Shown here: piece by piece, positions 53,587 to 60,191 of the stretch
How the letters are laid out: each line of letters begins with the position of its first letter
How positions within the stretch are numbered: position 1 is the first letter of the stretch
From: Sphingomonas koreensis
GTDB lineage: Bacteria; Pseudomonadota; Alphaproteobacteria; Sphingomonadales; Sphingomonadaceae
Assembly: GCF_002797435.1 (NCBI RefSeq)
Contig: NZ_PGEN01000001.1
Span: 1,554,501 to 1,618,500 of the forward strand
Reading direction: 5' to 3'
Length of the DNA stretch: 64,000 nucleotides
Program-made: the position numbers and the translations under genes
Notes under the pieces: generated by a model
Told to the model about the DNA's origin: nothing
What the model saw: only the letters and a program-made list of their open reading frames with translations
Databases searched by the model: none

Positions 53587-54284
53587 TGGCCCAGGCGGGC
53601 GGGATCATCTGTGCGACTTGCCCGGTCGCCGACCGCGCCGTCTGTTCGGCCCTGTCACCCGACGACCGCGCCGAACTGGCGCGGATCGGTCATCACCGCC
53701 GCTATACTCGCGGCGAGACGATCATCGCGGCGGGCGATCCCAACACGGTCTGCGCCACCCTGACCCGGGGCGCGGCGAAGATGTCCACCATCGATCGCGA
53801 CGGGACCGAACGGATCGTCGCGCTGGTGCATCCGGCGGGAATGCTGGGCCAGATGTTCGCGCCAGCCGCCACGCTGCACGTTACCGCGCTGACCGACAGC
53901 GAGGCCTGCCTGTTTCCGCGCGGCCAGTTCGCGGCACTGCGCGATGCGCGTCCCGCGCTCGCCGCACGGCTGCTCGGCGAACTTGGCCGCGAGCTCGACG
54001 AGAGCCGCTCCCTCATCGACCTGATCTCGAAACGCCAAGCCAGGGGCCGGGTGGCCGCACTGATCCTCTCCTTCTCACGCGCTGCCAGCCCCGCGCCCTG
54101 CCATGACGAGACCGCGTTCGAGCTGCCGCTGACCCGCGGCGAGATGGCGCAGCTGCTGGGCATCACGATCGAGACGGTCAGCCGCACGTTGACCGCATTC
54201 GAGAAGGAGAGGACGATCCGGCGCGAAGGCAGCCACGGTATCGTGATACTGGATCGTGACGCGCTCGACAGGGCAGCGTCCTGA
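53586..54284 (+). CDS. fnr: Crp/Fnr-family regulator with a complete FNR cysteine set
   Basis: The 232-residue protein has N-terminal cysteines C9, C12 and C20 (CATCPVADRAVC) and C108 in DSEACLF, which aligns with FNR C122. These four match the [4Fe-4S] ligands of oxygen-sensing FNR. The sensor beta-barrel spans residues about 25-115, then a dimer helix and the C-terminal HTH (MAQLLGITIETVSRTLTAFEKERTI). The E-x2-SR recognition helix fits TTGAT-type boxes. Name is by family; FixK/FnrN variants are possible. Confidence 0.9.
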   Translation: MAQAGGIICATCPVADRAVCSALSPDDRAELARIGHHRRYTRGETIIAAGDPNTVCATLTRGAAKMSTIDRDGTERIVALVHPAGMLGQMFAPAATLHVTALTDSEACLFPRGQFAALRDARPALAARLLGELGRELDESRSLIDLISKRQARGRVAALILSFSRAASPAPCHDETAFELPLTRGEMAQLLGITIETVSRTLTAFEKERTIRREGSHGIVILDRDALDRAAS

Positions 54285-54470
54285 GGGCGAAAGGCCCCAA
54301 GAGTCACAGACAAACGCGTGCGCGAGAGATCGAGGAAGCCGCCGCGATCGCCGGGTTTCGCGCGACGATGTCAATCGACACGGATCGACGGTTCAAGGAA
54401 CGGCCGGGAGCCCAGCACGCAACTGCACCAGGCGAAACCCAATATCGCGACCGGTCTGCTCCCCGTGAGT

Positions 54471-54875
54471 TCAGACCAGCGCACGCACCGCAGCGAGGAA
54501 CAGGCCCCAGCCGATCAGCATCACCGGCATGATCAGCACCTGAACCATCGCCCCGCCCGCATCGAGCCGGCCGGTCTCGCACACGATCCCCTCGCCCAAG
54601 AACTCGTTCCAGCCGGGTTTACGTCCCTCGCCGGGCGCGACGCGTGCCCACCAGGCGGGAACGATGAAGGCTGCGGCGAGGAAGATTGCGAAGATCGCGA
54701 ACGGGATCGCCAGCCCCTTCTCGCCGAACGCGGCCCACATGATGCCGAGATAGGCGAAGAAGCCGCCGAACAGCGCGATGTGAAGCGCGGGGTGAAGATC
54801 GAAGACGCGCTCGCCGCGGTTGCGGCGGAGGGGAACGGCGTCGGCGAAAGCCTGTGCGTGAAGGGGCATCTGCAT
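54471..54875 (-). CDS. Small integral membrane protein
   Basis: The 134-residue protein has two or three hydrophobic segments (LHIALFGGFFAYLGIMWAAF, IPFAIFAIFLAAAFIVPAWWA, VLIMPVMLIGWGLFLAAV). It lies just beyond the fnr-type gene in reverse. No function recognised. A weak FNR-box-like sequence lies 51 bp upstream (54926-54939, TTGCGATTCGTCAA). Confidence 0.7.
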   Translation of the reverse strand: MQMPLHAQAFADAVPLRRNRGERVFDLHPALHIALFGGFFAYLGIMWAAFGEKGLAIPFAIFAIFLAAAFIVPAWWARVAPGEGRKPGWNEFLGEGIVCETGRLDAGGAMVQVLIMPVMLIGWGLFLAAVRALV

Positions 54876-55089
54876 CGTGAGTCTCCTTGTGGCCCGATAG
54901 CTGCACCCGCAGCGCGCAATGCGCTTTGCGATTCGTCAAAGTTTCCCGCCGGTAAAGAAATCACCAAATAGGCACTTGAATAGCTGCGCAAACCCTGCAA
55001 TATGCGCCCCATGTTCTCTGCAAGTCTCTTTGCGCGACCGCGACCCTCGCACCACCGACATTGACGGTCGACCGACTGCGCCCGTCGAT
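54876..55089. other. Intergenic stretch before the tRNA-like sequence
   Basis: No gene is visible. It must include the promoter of the membrane protein gene at 54875 and possibly that of the tRNA-like RNA (a TTGACG hexamer lies at 55061-55066). The rest of the 536-bp gap to 55411 holds two structured RNA segments listed next. Confidence 0.5.
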
Positions 55090-55163
55090 CAGGGCGTAGC
55101 TCAAGCGCGTCAGAGCGCCCGCTTTGAGGCGGGAGGTTGCGGGTTCAGATCCTGCCGCCCTGA
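55090..55163 (+). tRNA. tRNA-like cloverleaf with a 6-nt anticodon loop (possible pseudo- or non-canonical tRNA)
   Basis: A full cloverleaf can be drawn: acceptor CAGGGCG/CGCCCTG (7 bp, perfect), D-arm GCTC/GAGC, anticodon stem CCCGC/GCGGG, variable AGGTT, T-arm GCGGG-TTCAGAT-CCTGC. But the anticodon loop is only 6 nt (TTTGAG), so the anticodon is ambiguous (TTG or TGA). The D-loop lacks the normal GG pair (AAGCGCGTCA). CCA is not encoded. The perfect stems argue for conservation, the loops against a normal tRNA. Confidence 0.5.
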
Positions 55164-55203
55164 CCGAATCACTCGACAATCCTAGCTTTTCCGCCGTCTT
55201 CAG

Positions 55204-55340
55204 GTGTGGCCGAACGCAATTCAGTGCGCGGCCGGTCTGTGACTCCGGTGCTAGCGGGTGCAAGTCCCGCCGGTCACCCCTGAGGGCGGCAACCCTTGTT
55301 CGATCGGTGTCGCCCGGGCGCGACACATGGAAAGGCGACG
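55204..55340 (+). ncRNA. Structured RNA segment resembling the 5' domain of a group II intron (truncated)
   Basis: It starts GTGTG, the group II 5' consensus (GUGYG). There follow a stem (GCGGG-TGCAAGT-CCCGC, 55254-55270) of the GGGTGnnAGTCCC type seen in domain I and a GGTGTC...GACACATGGAA segment (55306-55331) that recalls a domain I motif. No reverse transcriptase gene or domain V is present before 55411, so at most a 5' fragment remains. An alternative reading as a tRNA-His-like fold (loop CTGTGAC) is possible. Confidence 0.4.
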
Positions 55341-55411
55341 GGTTGAACAATCGCTACGAGCCGGCATGATTCCGGCCGCGATGCCATATGCATGTAGAAC
55401 CTATCTGGTTA

Positions 55412-55741
55412 TCAACGCCGTCCTGTGCCGAATAGTCGCGTGCCGCGCGCGAGCAGCAGGATCGCGCTCGGCCACAGCATCGTGTTCCACACATCCTTCC
55501 AGTTCGCCCAGAGCAGGATGCGCCGCCCCTCGCTGAGCGACTCCCACAAATCCCACGCCTCCCCGGCCAGCGCCGCAGCGAGCGCCGCGGCCCAGGGCCT
55601 CCAGCTGCGCAACGGCCAGCGGAAAATCAGCGCCGCAGCAAAAAAGACGATCAGCCCGACATGGATGTGCAGCGCGTCCTTGGCGAGGCCGGTCGCATCG
55701 ACGAGCCAGAATTTGGCCGCCTGGAACAGGCTGTCCTTCAT
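55412..55741 (-). CDS. Small membrane protein following the queuosine-precursor transporter
   Basis: The 109-residue protein has two hydrophobic segments (VGLIVFFAAALIFRW, WAAALAAALAGEAWDLWE) and a C-terminal segment MLWPSAILLLARGTRLF. Its start codon lies directly at the end of yhhQ (adjacent bases), so it is translationally linked to it. VanZ-like is a guess; no function is assigned. Confidence 0.65.
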   Translation of the reverse strand: MKDSLFQAAKFWLVDATGLAKDALHIHVGLIVFFAAALIFRWPLRSWRPWAAALAAALAGEAWDLWESLSEGRRILLWANWKDVWNTMLWPSAILLLARGTRLFGTGRR

Positions 55742-56464
55742 TCAGACGCGCGTACGGAAGGGGGTGAAATCGGTGCCTTCGTCGAACACATCCACGCCCT
55801 CGCGCCGCTTGAGGAAGCCGACCACGGCATAGGTGACCGGGGTAAGAACGACTTCCCAGAGCACCTTGAGACCCCAGTTGGTGAGCATCACCGTGACCAC
55901 CTGCTCCGTGGTCCAGACGCCGAGAAACGCGAGCGGGTAGAAGATCAGGCTGTCGACACCCTGCCCGAACACGGTCGAGCCGATGGTGCGGCTCCACAGA
56001 TGCTTGCCCGCGGTGAGGATCTTCATCCGCGCGAGGACGTAGGAATTGACGAACTCACCCGCCCAGAAAGCAATCACCGATGCGCCGACGATGCGCCAGA
56101 CCTGGCCGAACGCCGCCTCATACACCTCCTGCCCTTCCCAGCCGGGCGCCGGCGGCATGATGACGATAACCCAGCACATGATCGCGGCGAACACCGTCGC
56201 GCCGAACCCGGCCCAGATCACGCGGCGGGCGCGGGCGTAGCCGTAGATTTCGGTGAGGACGTCGCCGAGGACATAGGATAGCGGGAAGAAGAGAATGCCG
56301 GCACCGAAAGTAAGACCGCCGAGCGTCGCGACTTTCGCCGCCCCCACCACATTGGAGAGCACGAGGACAACGCAGAACGCCGCCATGACGAAATCATAAT
56401 AGCGGAAATGCCCTCCCGCGACCTGGCCTGCGTTGATCCGTACCGGTGCCGCCTCGTCGTTCAT
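55742..56464 (-). CDS. yhhQ: Queuosine precursor transporter (YhhQ family)
   Basis: The 240-residue inner-membrane protein starts MNDEAAPVRINAGQVAGGHFRYYDFVMAAFCVVLVLSNV. Several helices follow, including the family signature ILFFPLSYVLGDVLTEIYGYARARRVIWAGF and LWSRTIGSTVFGQGVDSLIFYPLAF. It imports queuine precursors used to modify G34 of tRNAs for Tyr, His, Asn and Asp. It follows the SRPBCC gene with a 61-bp gap. Confidence 0.9.
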   Translation of the reverse strand: MNDEAAPVRINAGQVAGGHFRYYDFVMAAFCVVLVLSNVVGAAKVATLGGLTFGAGILFFPLSYVLGDVLTEIYGYARARRVIWAGFGATVFAAIMCWVIVIMPPAPGWEGQEVYEAAFGQVWRIVGASVIAFWAGEFVNSYVLARMKILTAGKHLWSRTIGSTVFGQGVDSLIFYPLAFLGVWTTEQVVTVMLTNWGLKVLWEVVLTPVTYAVVGFLKRREGVDVFDEGTDFTPFRTRV

Positions 56465-56525
56465 CGCCCGCCCCTTCGCCGTCGGCGCGACTATGCGGGT
56501 GGTTCGCCGCTCACGCAATCCGGCG

Positions 56526-56987
56526 TCAGGCGTTGTGCGCCTCTGCCATCAACAGCACGAGCCGGTCGAATCCTTCATGCGTGCCGGCAATGCGTGCGGC
56601 AGAGTCGCTGCCGTCAAGGAACGCCGCCTGCTCGGTGAAGCGCATCAGCGTCTCTCCGTCAGCGGGCACGAACTCGACCGTCACCAGCGAGACGGAGATG
56701 CAGCGCCCGCCGAGCGCCATGTCATAGGCATAGACGATGCGCTGCGCGGCCAGGATCTCGAAATAATGGATGCGGACAGCAAACTCCTGGCCGTCCGGCA
56801 TCTGCCAGCGCACGCTTTCGATCGCGCCGGGCGAGAAGGCGAAGCGGTTCTCCAGCTCTTCCCACTCGGCGTGGCAGCCCGTCCAAATCCGCTTGAGGTC
56901 GGGCTCCGCCCAGAAACGGAAGGCGTGCGCAGGGCTCCCCGGCAATCGGCGTTCGACGATGAACTTCGCATGTTCGGGCGGGGTCAT
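56526..56987 (-). CDS. SRPBCC/AHSA1-family protein
   Basis: The 153-residue protein starts at ATG 56987 (MTPPEHAKFIVERRLPGSPAHAFRFW) and overlaps the ArsR stop (ATGA). The START-like hydrophobic-pocket fold is indicated by RRLPGSPAHAFRFWAEPDLKRIWTG, RFAFSPGAIESVRW and TLMRFTEQAAFLDG near the end. Such proteins typically bind hydrophobic ligands. Forms a unit with the ArsR regulator and a GST. Confidence 0.87.
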   Translation of the reverse strand: MTPPEHAKFIVERRLPGSPAHAFRFWAEPDLKRIWTGCHAEWEELENRFAFSPGAIESVRWQMPDGQEFAVRIHYFEILAAQRIVYAYDMALGGRCISVSLVTVEFVPADGETLMRFTEQAAFLDGSDSAARIAGTHEGFDRLVLLMAEAHNA

Positions 56988-57328
56988 GCCCCCTCCTCCG
57001 GAAAATCGCGCATCGCCTGCGCCAGCCAATCGAACGCTGCGCCCAGCGCCGCCTCGCGCCGCCGCACCCAATCCGCGACCGGCGCCAGCCCGTCCGGCCT
57101 AAGATCATAGGTACGCACCCGCCCAGCCTTGTTCGAGCGGACGATACCGGTCTGTTCGAGGAGCTGGAGATGCTTGACCGCCGAGGGCAGCGCGAGGTCG
57201 AGCGGCGCCGCCAGTTCCTTCACCGATGCGGGACCGCGGCTGAGCTGCTCGACCATCGTCAGTCGCAACGGATCGGCAAGCGCGTGGAACACGCGGTCGA
57301 GCTTCTGCACTTCCATCGCCGCCTCCAC
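56984..57328 (-). CDS. ArsR-family transcriptional regulator
   Basis: The 114-residue winged-helix regulator has the pattern RVFHALADPLRLTMVEQLSRGPASVKELAAPLDLALPSAVKHLQLLEQTGIVRS. No metal-binding cysteines (CVC) are seen in the recognition helix, so a non-metal effector is likely. It follows the GST gene by 7 bp and precedes the SRPBCC gene with an overlap; the three form an operon. Confidence 0.9.
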   Translation of the reverse strand: MEAAMEVQKLDRVFHALADPLRLTMVEQLSRGPASVKELAAPLDLALPSAVKHLQLLEQTGIVRSNKAGRVRTYDLRPDGLAPVADWVRRREAALGAAFDWLAQAMRDFPEEGA

Positions 57329-57335
57329 TGATCAC

Positions 57336-58016
57336 TCACGGCCTCAGATAGCGCGCGGGCATGGCGTCGCGATAGGGGAAGAGGTGGAACCAGGGCTGTG
57401 CCTCGGCCAGCAACCGCGCGAAGGACCGGCGCGCCAGCAGGCGATCGAGATAGGCATGCGCGGATGCATGCGGCTCCGGGATCGGGTGGACGATCGACGC
57501 GAAGAACAGGGCGGGTGCGGCGGCGCAATCGGCAAGGGTGAAGGAGTCGCCCGCGGCCCAGGGCTGGGCGGACAGCTGGCCGTCGATCATCGCATAGGCG
57601 GTATCGAGCGTCGCGCGCGCTTGCGCAACGCCGAGGGGATCGCGACCATCCTCGGGCCGGATCCGGTCGAGCACGATCTTCTGCACCGGCACCGCGACAT
57701 AATTGTCGAAGAACCGGTCCCACAGCCGCGCCTCGCGCCGGGAATCGGGATCGGCCGGAAGCATCGGCACCGGGCCGGGCGCGCGATCCTGCAGATATTC
57801 GATGATGATGCTGGTTTCGGGCACGATGCGCCGCTCGGCATCGTCGTGGAGAACCGGGATCTTGCCGACCGGCCAGCGCGAGAGATGCAAGGCTGCATCG
57901 CCCGGATCGCCGAGATCGACCGTCACCGGCGCGAAAGGAACGTCGTTTTCGTACAGCGCGATCAGCACCTTGTGACAGAAGGATGCCAGTGGGTGGAGGT
58001 AGAGCGTAAAGCGCAT
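57336..58016 (-). CDS. Glutathione S-transferase
   Basis: The 226-residue protein has the GST N-terminal domain (LYLHPLASFCHKVLIALYENDVPFAPVTVDLG) with a Ser/Cys in LASFCHK, the loop WPVGKIPVLHDD and ETSIIIEYLQ, and an all-helical C-terminal domain. First gene of a GST-ArsR-SRPBCC operon with paired operators in its promoter. Confidence 0.92.
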   Translation of the reverse strand: MRFTLYLHPLASFCHKVLIALYENDVPFAPVTVDLGDPGDAALHLSRWPVGKIPVLHDDAERRIVPETSIIIEYLQDRAPGPVPMLPADPDSRREARLWDRFFDNYVAVPVQKIVLDRIRPEDGRDPLGVAQARATLDTAYAMIDGQLSAQPWAAGDSFTLADCAAAPALFFASIVHPIPEPHASAHAYLDRLLARRSFARLLAEAQPWFHLFPYRDAMPARYLRP

Positions 58017-58028
58017 GCCGGCCTCGAT

Positions 58029-58104
58029 ATAGTTTCCAATTCAGGAAACTATTAGCTGAGCGATGCGACCCGCTCAACAAAAACTTTCCAAGTATGGAAA
58101 CTAT
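58029..58104 (-). promoter_or_regulatory. Promoter of the GST-ArsR-SRPBCC operon with two operators
   Basis: Minus-strand -35 TTGAGC (58072-58077) and -10 TAATAG (58049-58054) are 17 bp apart. A perfect operator ATAGTTTCC-N6-GGAAACTAT (58029-58052) overlaps the -10 and start site. A second imperfect copy (AAACTTTCC-N6-GGAAACTAT, 58081-58104) lies just upstream of the -35; centres are 52 bp apart. Binding by the operon's own ArsR is inferred. Confidence 0.75.
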
Positions 58105-58152
58105 CAATGCAGTTTCCCGGCCGCATAATCCGCGCTAACGCACGGCCAGCGC

Positions 58153-58229
58153 GCGCCCGTAGCTCAGTTGGATAGAGCACGAGCCTTCTAAGCTTGGGGC
58201 CGCAGGTTCGAATCCTGCCGGGCGCGCCA
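58153..58229 (+). tRNA. tRNA-Arg (anticodon TCT)
   Basis: Complete cloverleaf: acceptor GCGCCCG/CGGGCGC, D-arm GCTC/GAGC with GTTGG loop, anticodon arm CGAGC-CTTCTAA-GCTTG giving anticodon TCT, variable GGGCC, T-arm GCAGG-TTCGAAT-CCTGC, discriminator G and encoded CCA at 58227-58229. Reads AGA codons. Transcribed between the two ArsR regions. Confidence 0.97.
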
Positions 58230-58299
58230 ACCCATCCCCCACTGTCGTCACACCGAAATCCGCAGGCCGCGTTCGCCAGCTTGACAAGTCGCGTCCCAT

Positions 58300-58321
58300 T
58301 ATATAACTGATTCTTTATATA
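58300..58321 (+). promoter_or_regulatory. Putative ArsR operator upstream of the second ArsR-SRPBCC pair
   Basis: A perfect AT-rich inverted repeat, TATATAA (58300-58306) and TTATATA (58315-58321), with 8-nt spacer. TTGACA lies at 58281-58286 as a -35; the repeat covers the -10 region. The gene start is at 58333. Sequence differs from the GST operon operator, so the two ArsR proteins probably recognise different sites. Confidence 0.7.
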
Positions 58322-58332
58322 GAGAGGACGTT

Positions 58333-58677
58333 ATGATTAATCTCGACACCAGCTTCGCGGCGCTTGCCGATCCAACCCGCCGCGCGATCGTGGCGCGGCT
58401 GGCGGCGGGCGAAGCGACGGTGATGGATCTCGCCCGGCCCTTTGCGATGAGCCAGCCGGCGATCTCGCGGCACCTCAAGGTGCTCGAAGGTGCAGGGCTG
58501 ATCGTGCGGCGCGTGGAGGGGACCAAACGGCCGTGCCGGTTGGCCCCCGATGCGCTTGAGGGAATCGAGGAGTGGTTGTCGATGCTGCGCAAGGCGCTTT
58601 CCGCGAATTACGACCGCCTCGACGCGGTCCTGACTGCCATGAATGATGACGAGGAGAAGACGAATGGGAAGCTTTGA
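58333..58677 (+). CDS. ArsR-family transcriptional regulator (second pair)
   Basis: The 114-residue protein begins MINLDTSFAALADPTRRAIVARLAAGEATVMDLARPFAMSQPAISRHLKVLEGAGLIVRR, a standard ArsR winged helix, lacking CVC metal cysteines. The RBS GAGAGGA precedes it. Its 3' end overlaps the SRPBCC start by 14 bp. It is not a close copy of the ArsR at 56984. Confidence 0.92.
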   Translation: MINLDTSFAALADPTRRAIVARLAAGEATVMDLARPFAMSQPAISRHLKVLEGAGLIVRRVEGTKRPCRLAPDALEGIEEWLSMLRKALSANYDRLDAVLTAMNDDEEKTNGKL

Positions 58678-59137
58678 TATCCGGACTGAGGGCGACACGC
58701 AGGTGGTGGTGACGCGGCGCTTTGCCGCATCCCCCGAGCAAGTCTATCGCGCGCACACCGAACCCGCACTGATCCAGCAGTGGATGCTCGGGCCGGACGG
58801 ATGGACGATGCCCGTCTGCATCAACGATGCGCGGCCGGGCGGCCAGATCCGCTACGAATGGAGCGATGGCAACGACGCCGGTTTCCACCTGACGGGCGAG
58901 TATATCGAACTGACCCCGTTCAGCCGGATCGTGCATGTCGAGCGGATGCACCTGCCCGATCCGACGCCCGACAACCGCGTCGAAACGCGCTTCGAGGCCG
59001 ATGGCGCTGGCACGCTGATGACGATGCGCATGACGCTGCCCGACAACGAGACGCGCACGGCGATGCTGGCGTCGGGCATGGAGCATGGCATGGCTGCGAG
59101 CTACGACCGGATCGAAACGCTGTTCGAACCGGCCTGA
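58664..59137 (+). CDS. SRPBCC/AHSA1-family protein (second pair)
   Basis: The 157-residue protein starts MGSFDIRTEGDTQVVVTRRFAASPEQVYRAHTEPALIQQWMLGPDGW, typical of AHSA1-type START-like folds. Further segment: GAGTLMTMRMTLPDNETRTAMLASGMEHGMAASYDRIETLF. ATG 58664 with GAGGAG upstream. Ligand unknown. Forms an operon with the preceding ArsR gene. Confidence 0.92.
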   Translation: MGSFDIRTEGDTQVVVTRRFAASPEQVYRAHTEPALIQQWMLGPDGWTMPVCINDARPGGQIRYEWSDGNDAGFHLTGEYIELTPFSRIVHVERMHLPDPTPDNRVETRFEADGAGTLMTMRMTLPDNETRTAMLASGMEHGMAASYDRIETLFEPA

Positions 59138-59167
59138 AGGACGGCGCGGCGGACCGGGCGCCTTGCC

Positions 59168-60025
59168 CTATCCGCCGCGCTGCCGCCTGCGCAGAGCCCA
59201 GGCGAGAAACGCGATCACCAGCCCGCCTATCGCGATGATCGTCCCTGCGACTGCTAGGACAAGTGGGATGTTGGCGAGTTCCTGATTGCGCGCGCGCAGC
59301 GCGAGGCCGACTGCTGCGAAGCACACGAAGACGCCCGCGATCCACAGGCCCGCGCGCAATCGCGCCGTCCAGAAATACGGCTTCACGATCACCCGCCGTT
59401 CAATGACATCTCGAAAGCGGCGTGCGACACGATCGCCCTGTTGCGAAGCCGACACCGCCACCGGAACGCGCAGCGTGCCGTGGATATGGCGGATGTGCAC
59501 AACGCTGAGATTGGTCGCGGTAGTCAGCACCGTGCCGAATTCGATCATCGGCGGGTCCGAGCCGATCCAGCGGACATTGTCGAACCGGCCGATCCCGGTC
59601 GTCGCCAGGCCGAAATAGACGCCGCCGATCAGCACGCCATCCTCCGAGAAGATCACGTCCACGCCATCCGGCGGCGTCGTTCGCGGCACCTTGTAGTCGT
59701 TGTCCTCTTCGCGTTCAGCGAAGCGGCGATCGATCACCCGGAACCGGTCGAACTCCTGTGGCGGCAAGGTCCAGCGCGCGATCGCGGTACGACCGCTGCG
59801 CATGTCGTGCACGATGCGGACCGCGCGCCAGAAGTTGAAGCAGAGGGCGATGCCGAGGATGCCCGAGAACAGCCCCAGCGCGATCAGCCCCGCGGTGCGC
59901 CCGGTTTCATGTCCCAGCGCCCGCATCTCGAGCGCGCCGGCCGCAACCGCGACGATCCCCGCGACGCCGACCACGCCGCAAATCGCCATGTTGCGCGCTG
60001 GATTGCTTACGCCCCGGTTGCGCAT
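59168..60025 (-). CDS. Membrane protein, DUF3592-like
   Basis: The 285-residue protein has two N-terminal helices (MAICGVVGVAGIVAVAAGALE, AGLIALGLFSGILGIALCFNFW), a soluble beta-rich middle (GVDVIFSEDGVLIGGVYFGLATTG), and two C-terminal helices (LWIAGVFVCFAAVGLAL, IPLVLAVAGTIIAIGGLVIAFLAWAL). Function unknown. Confidence 0.75.
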   Translation of the reverse strand: MRNRGVSNPARNMAICGVVGVAGIVAVAAGALEMRALGHETGRTAGLIALGLFSGILGIALCFNFWRAVRIVHDMRSGRTAIARWTLPPQEFDRFRVIDRRFAEREEDNDYKVPRTTPPDGVDVIFSEDGVLIGGVYFGLATTGIGRFDNVRWIGSDPPMIEFGTVLTTATNLSVVHIRHIHGTLRVPVAVSASQQGDRVARRFRDVIERRVIVKPYFWTARLRAGLWIAGVFVCFAAVGLALRARNQELANIPLVLAVAGTIIAIGGLVIAFLAWALRRRQRGG

Positions 60026-60191
60026 CCGCCGTCCCCCGATGCCCCCGCATCGCGCGCAGCGGTCCGGCGGTCAAGCCGGGACCGGTCGCGCACATCATCG
60101 CACGCTTCGCGCCATTCAACGCAATGTTTATTGCCTACTTAATAGATAGGAATAAGATCGGGCCATGGAGTCGTCATCTGGAGAAACAGGC

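Noticed and set aside
55204..55331. Cobalamin-type riboswitch
   Set aside because: The GGTGCAAGTCC segment recalled one, but no B12-box sequence and no downstream plus-strand gene are present; genes here are convergent.
56465..56525. preQ1 riboswitch before the queuosine transporter gene
   Set aside because: The 61-bp gap before yhhQ is too short and lacks a recognisable preQ1 motif; the gene is likely read through from the SRPBCC gene.
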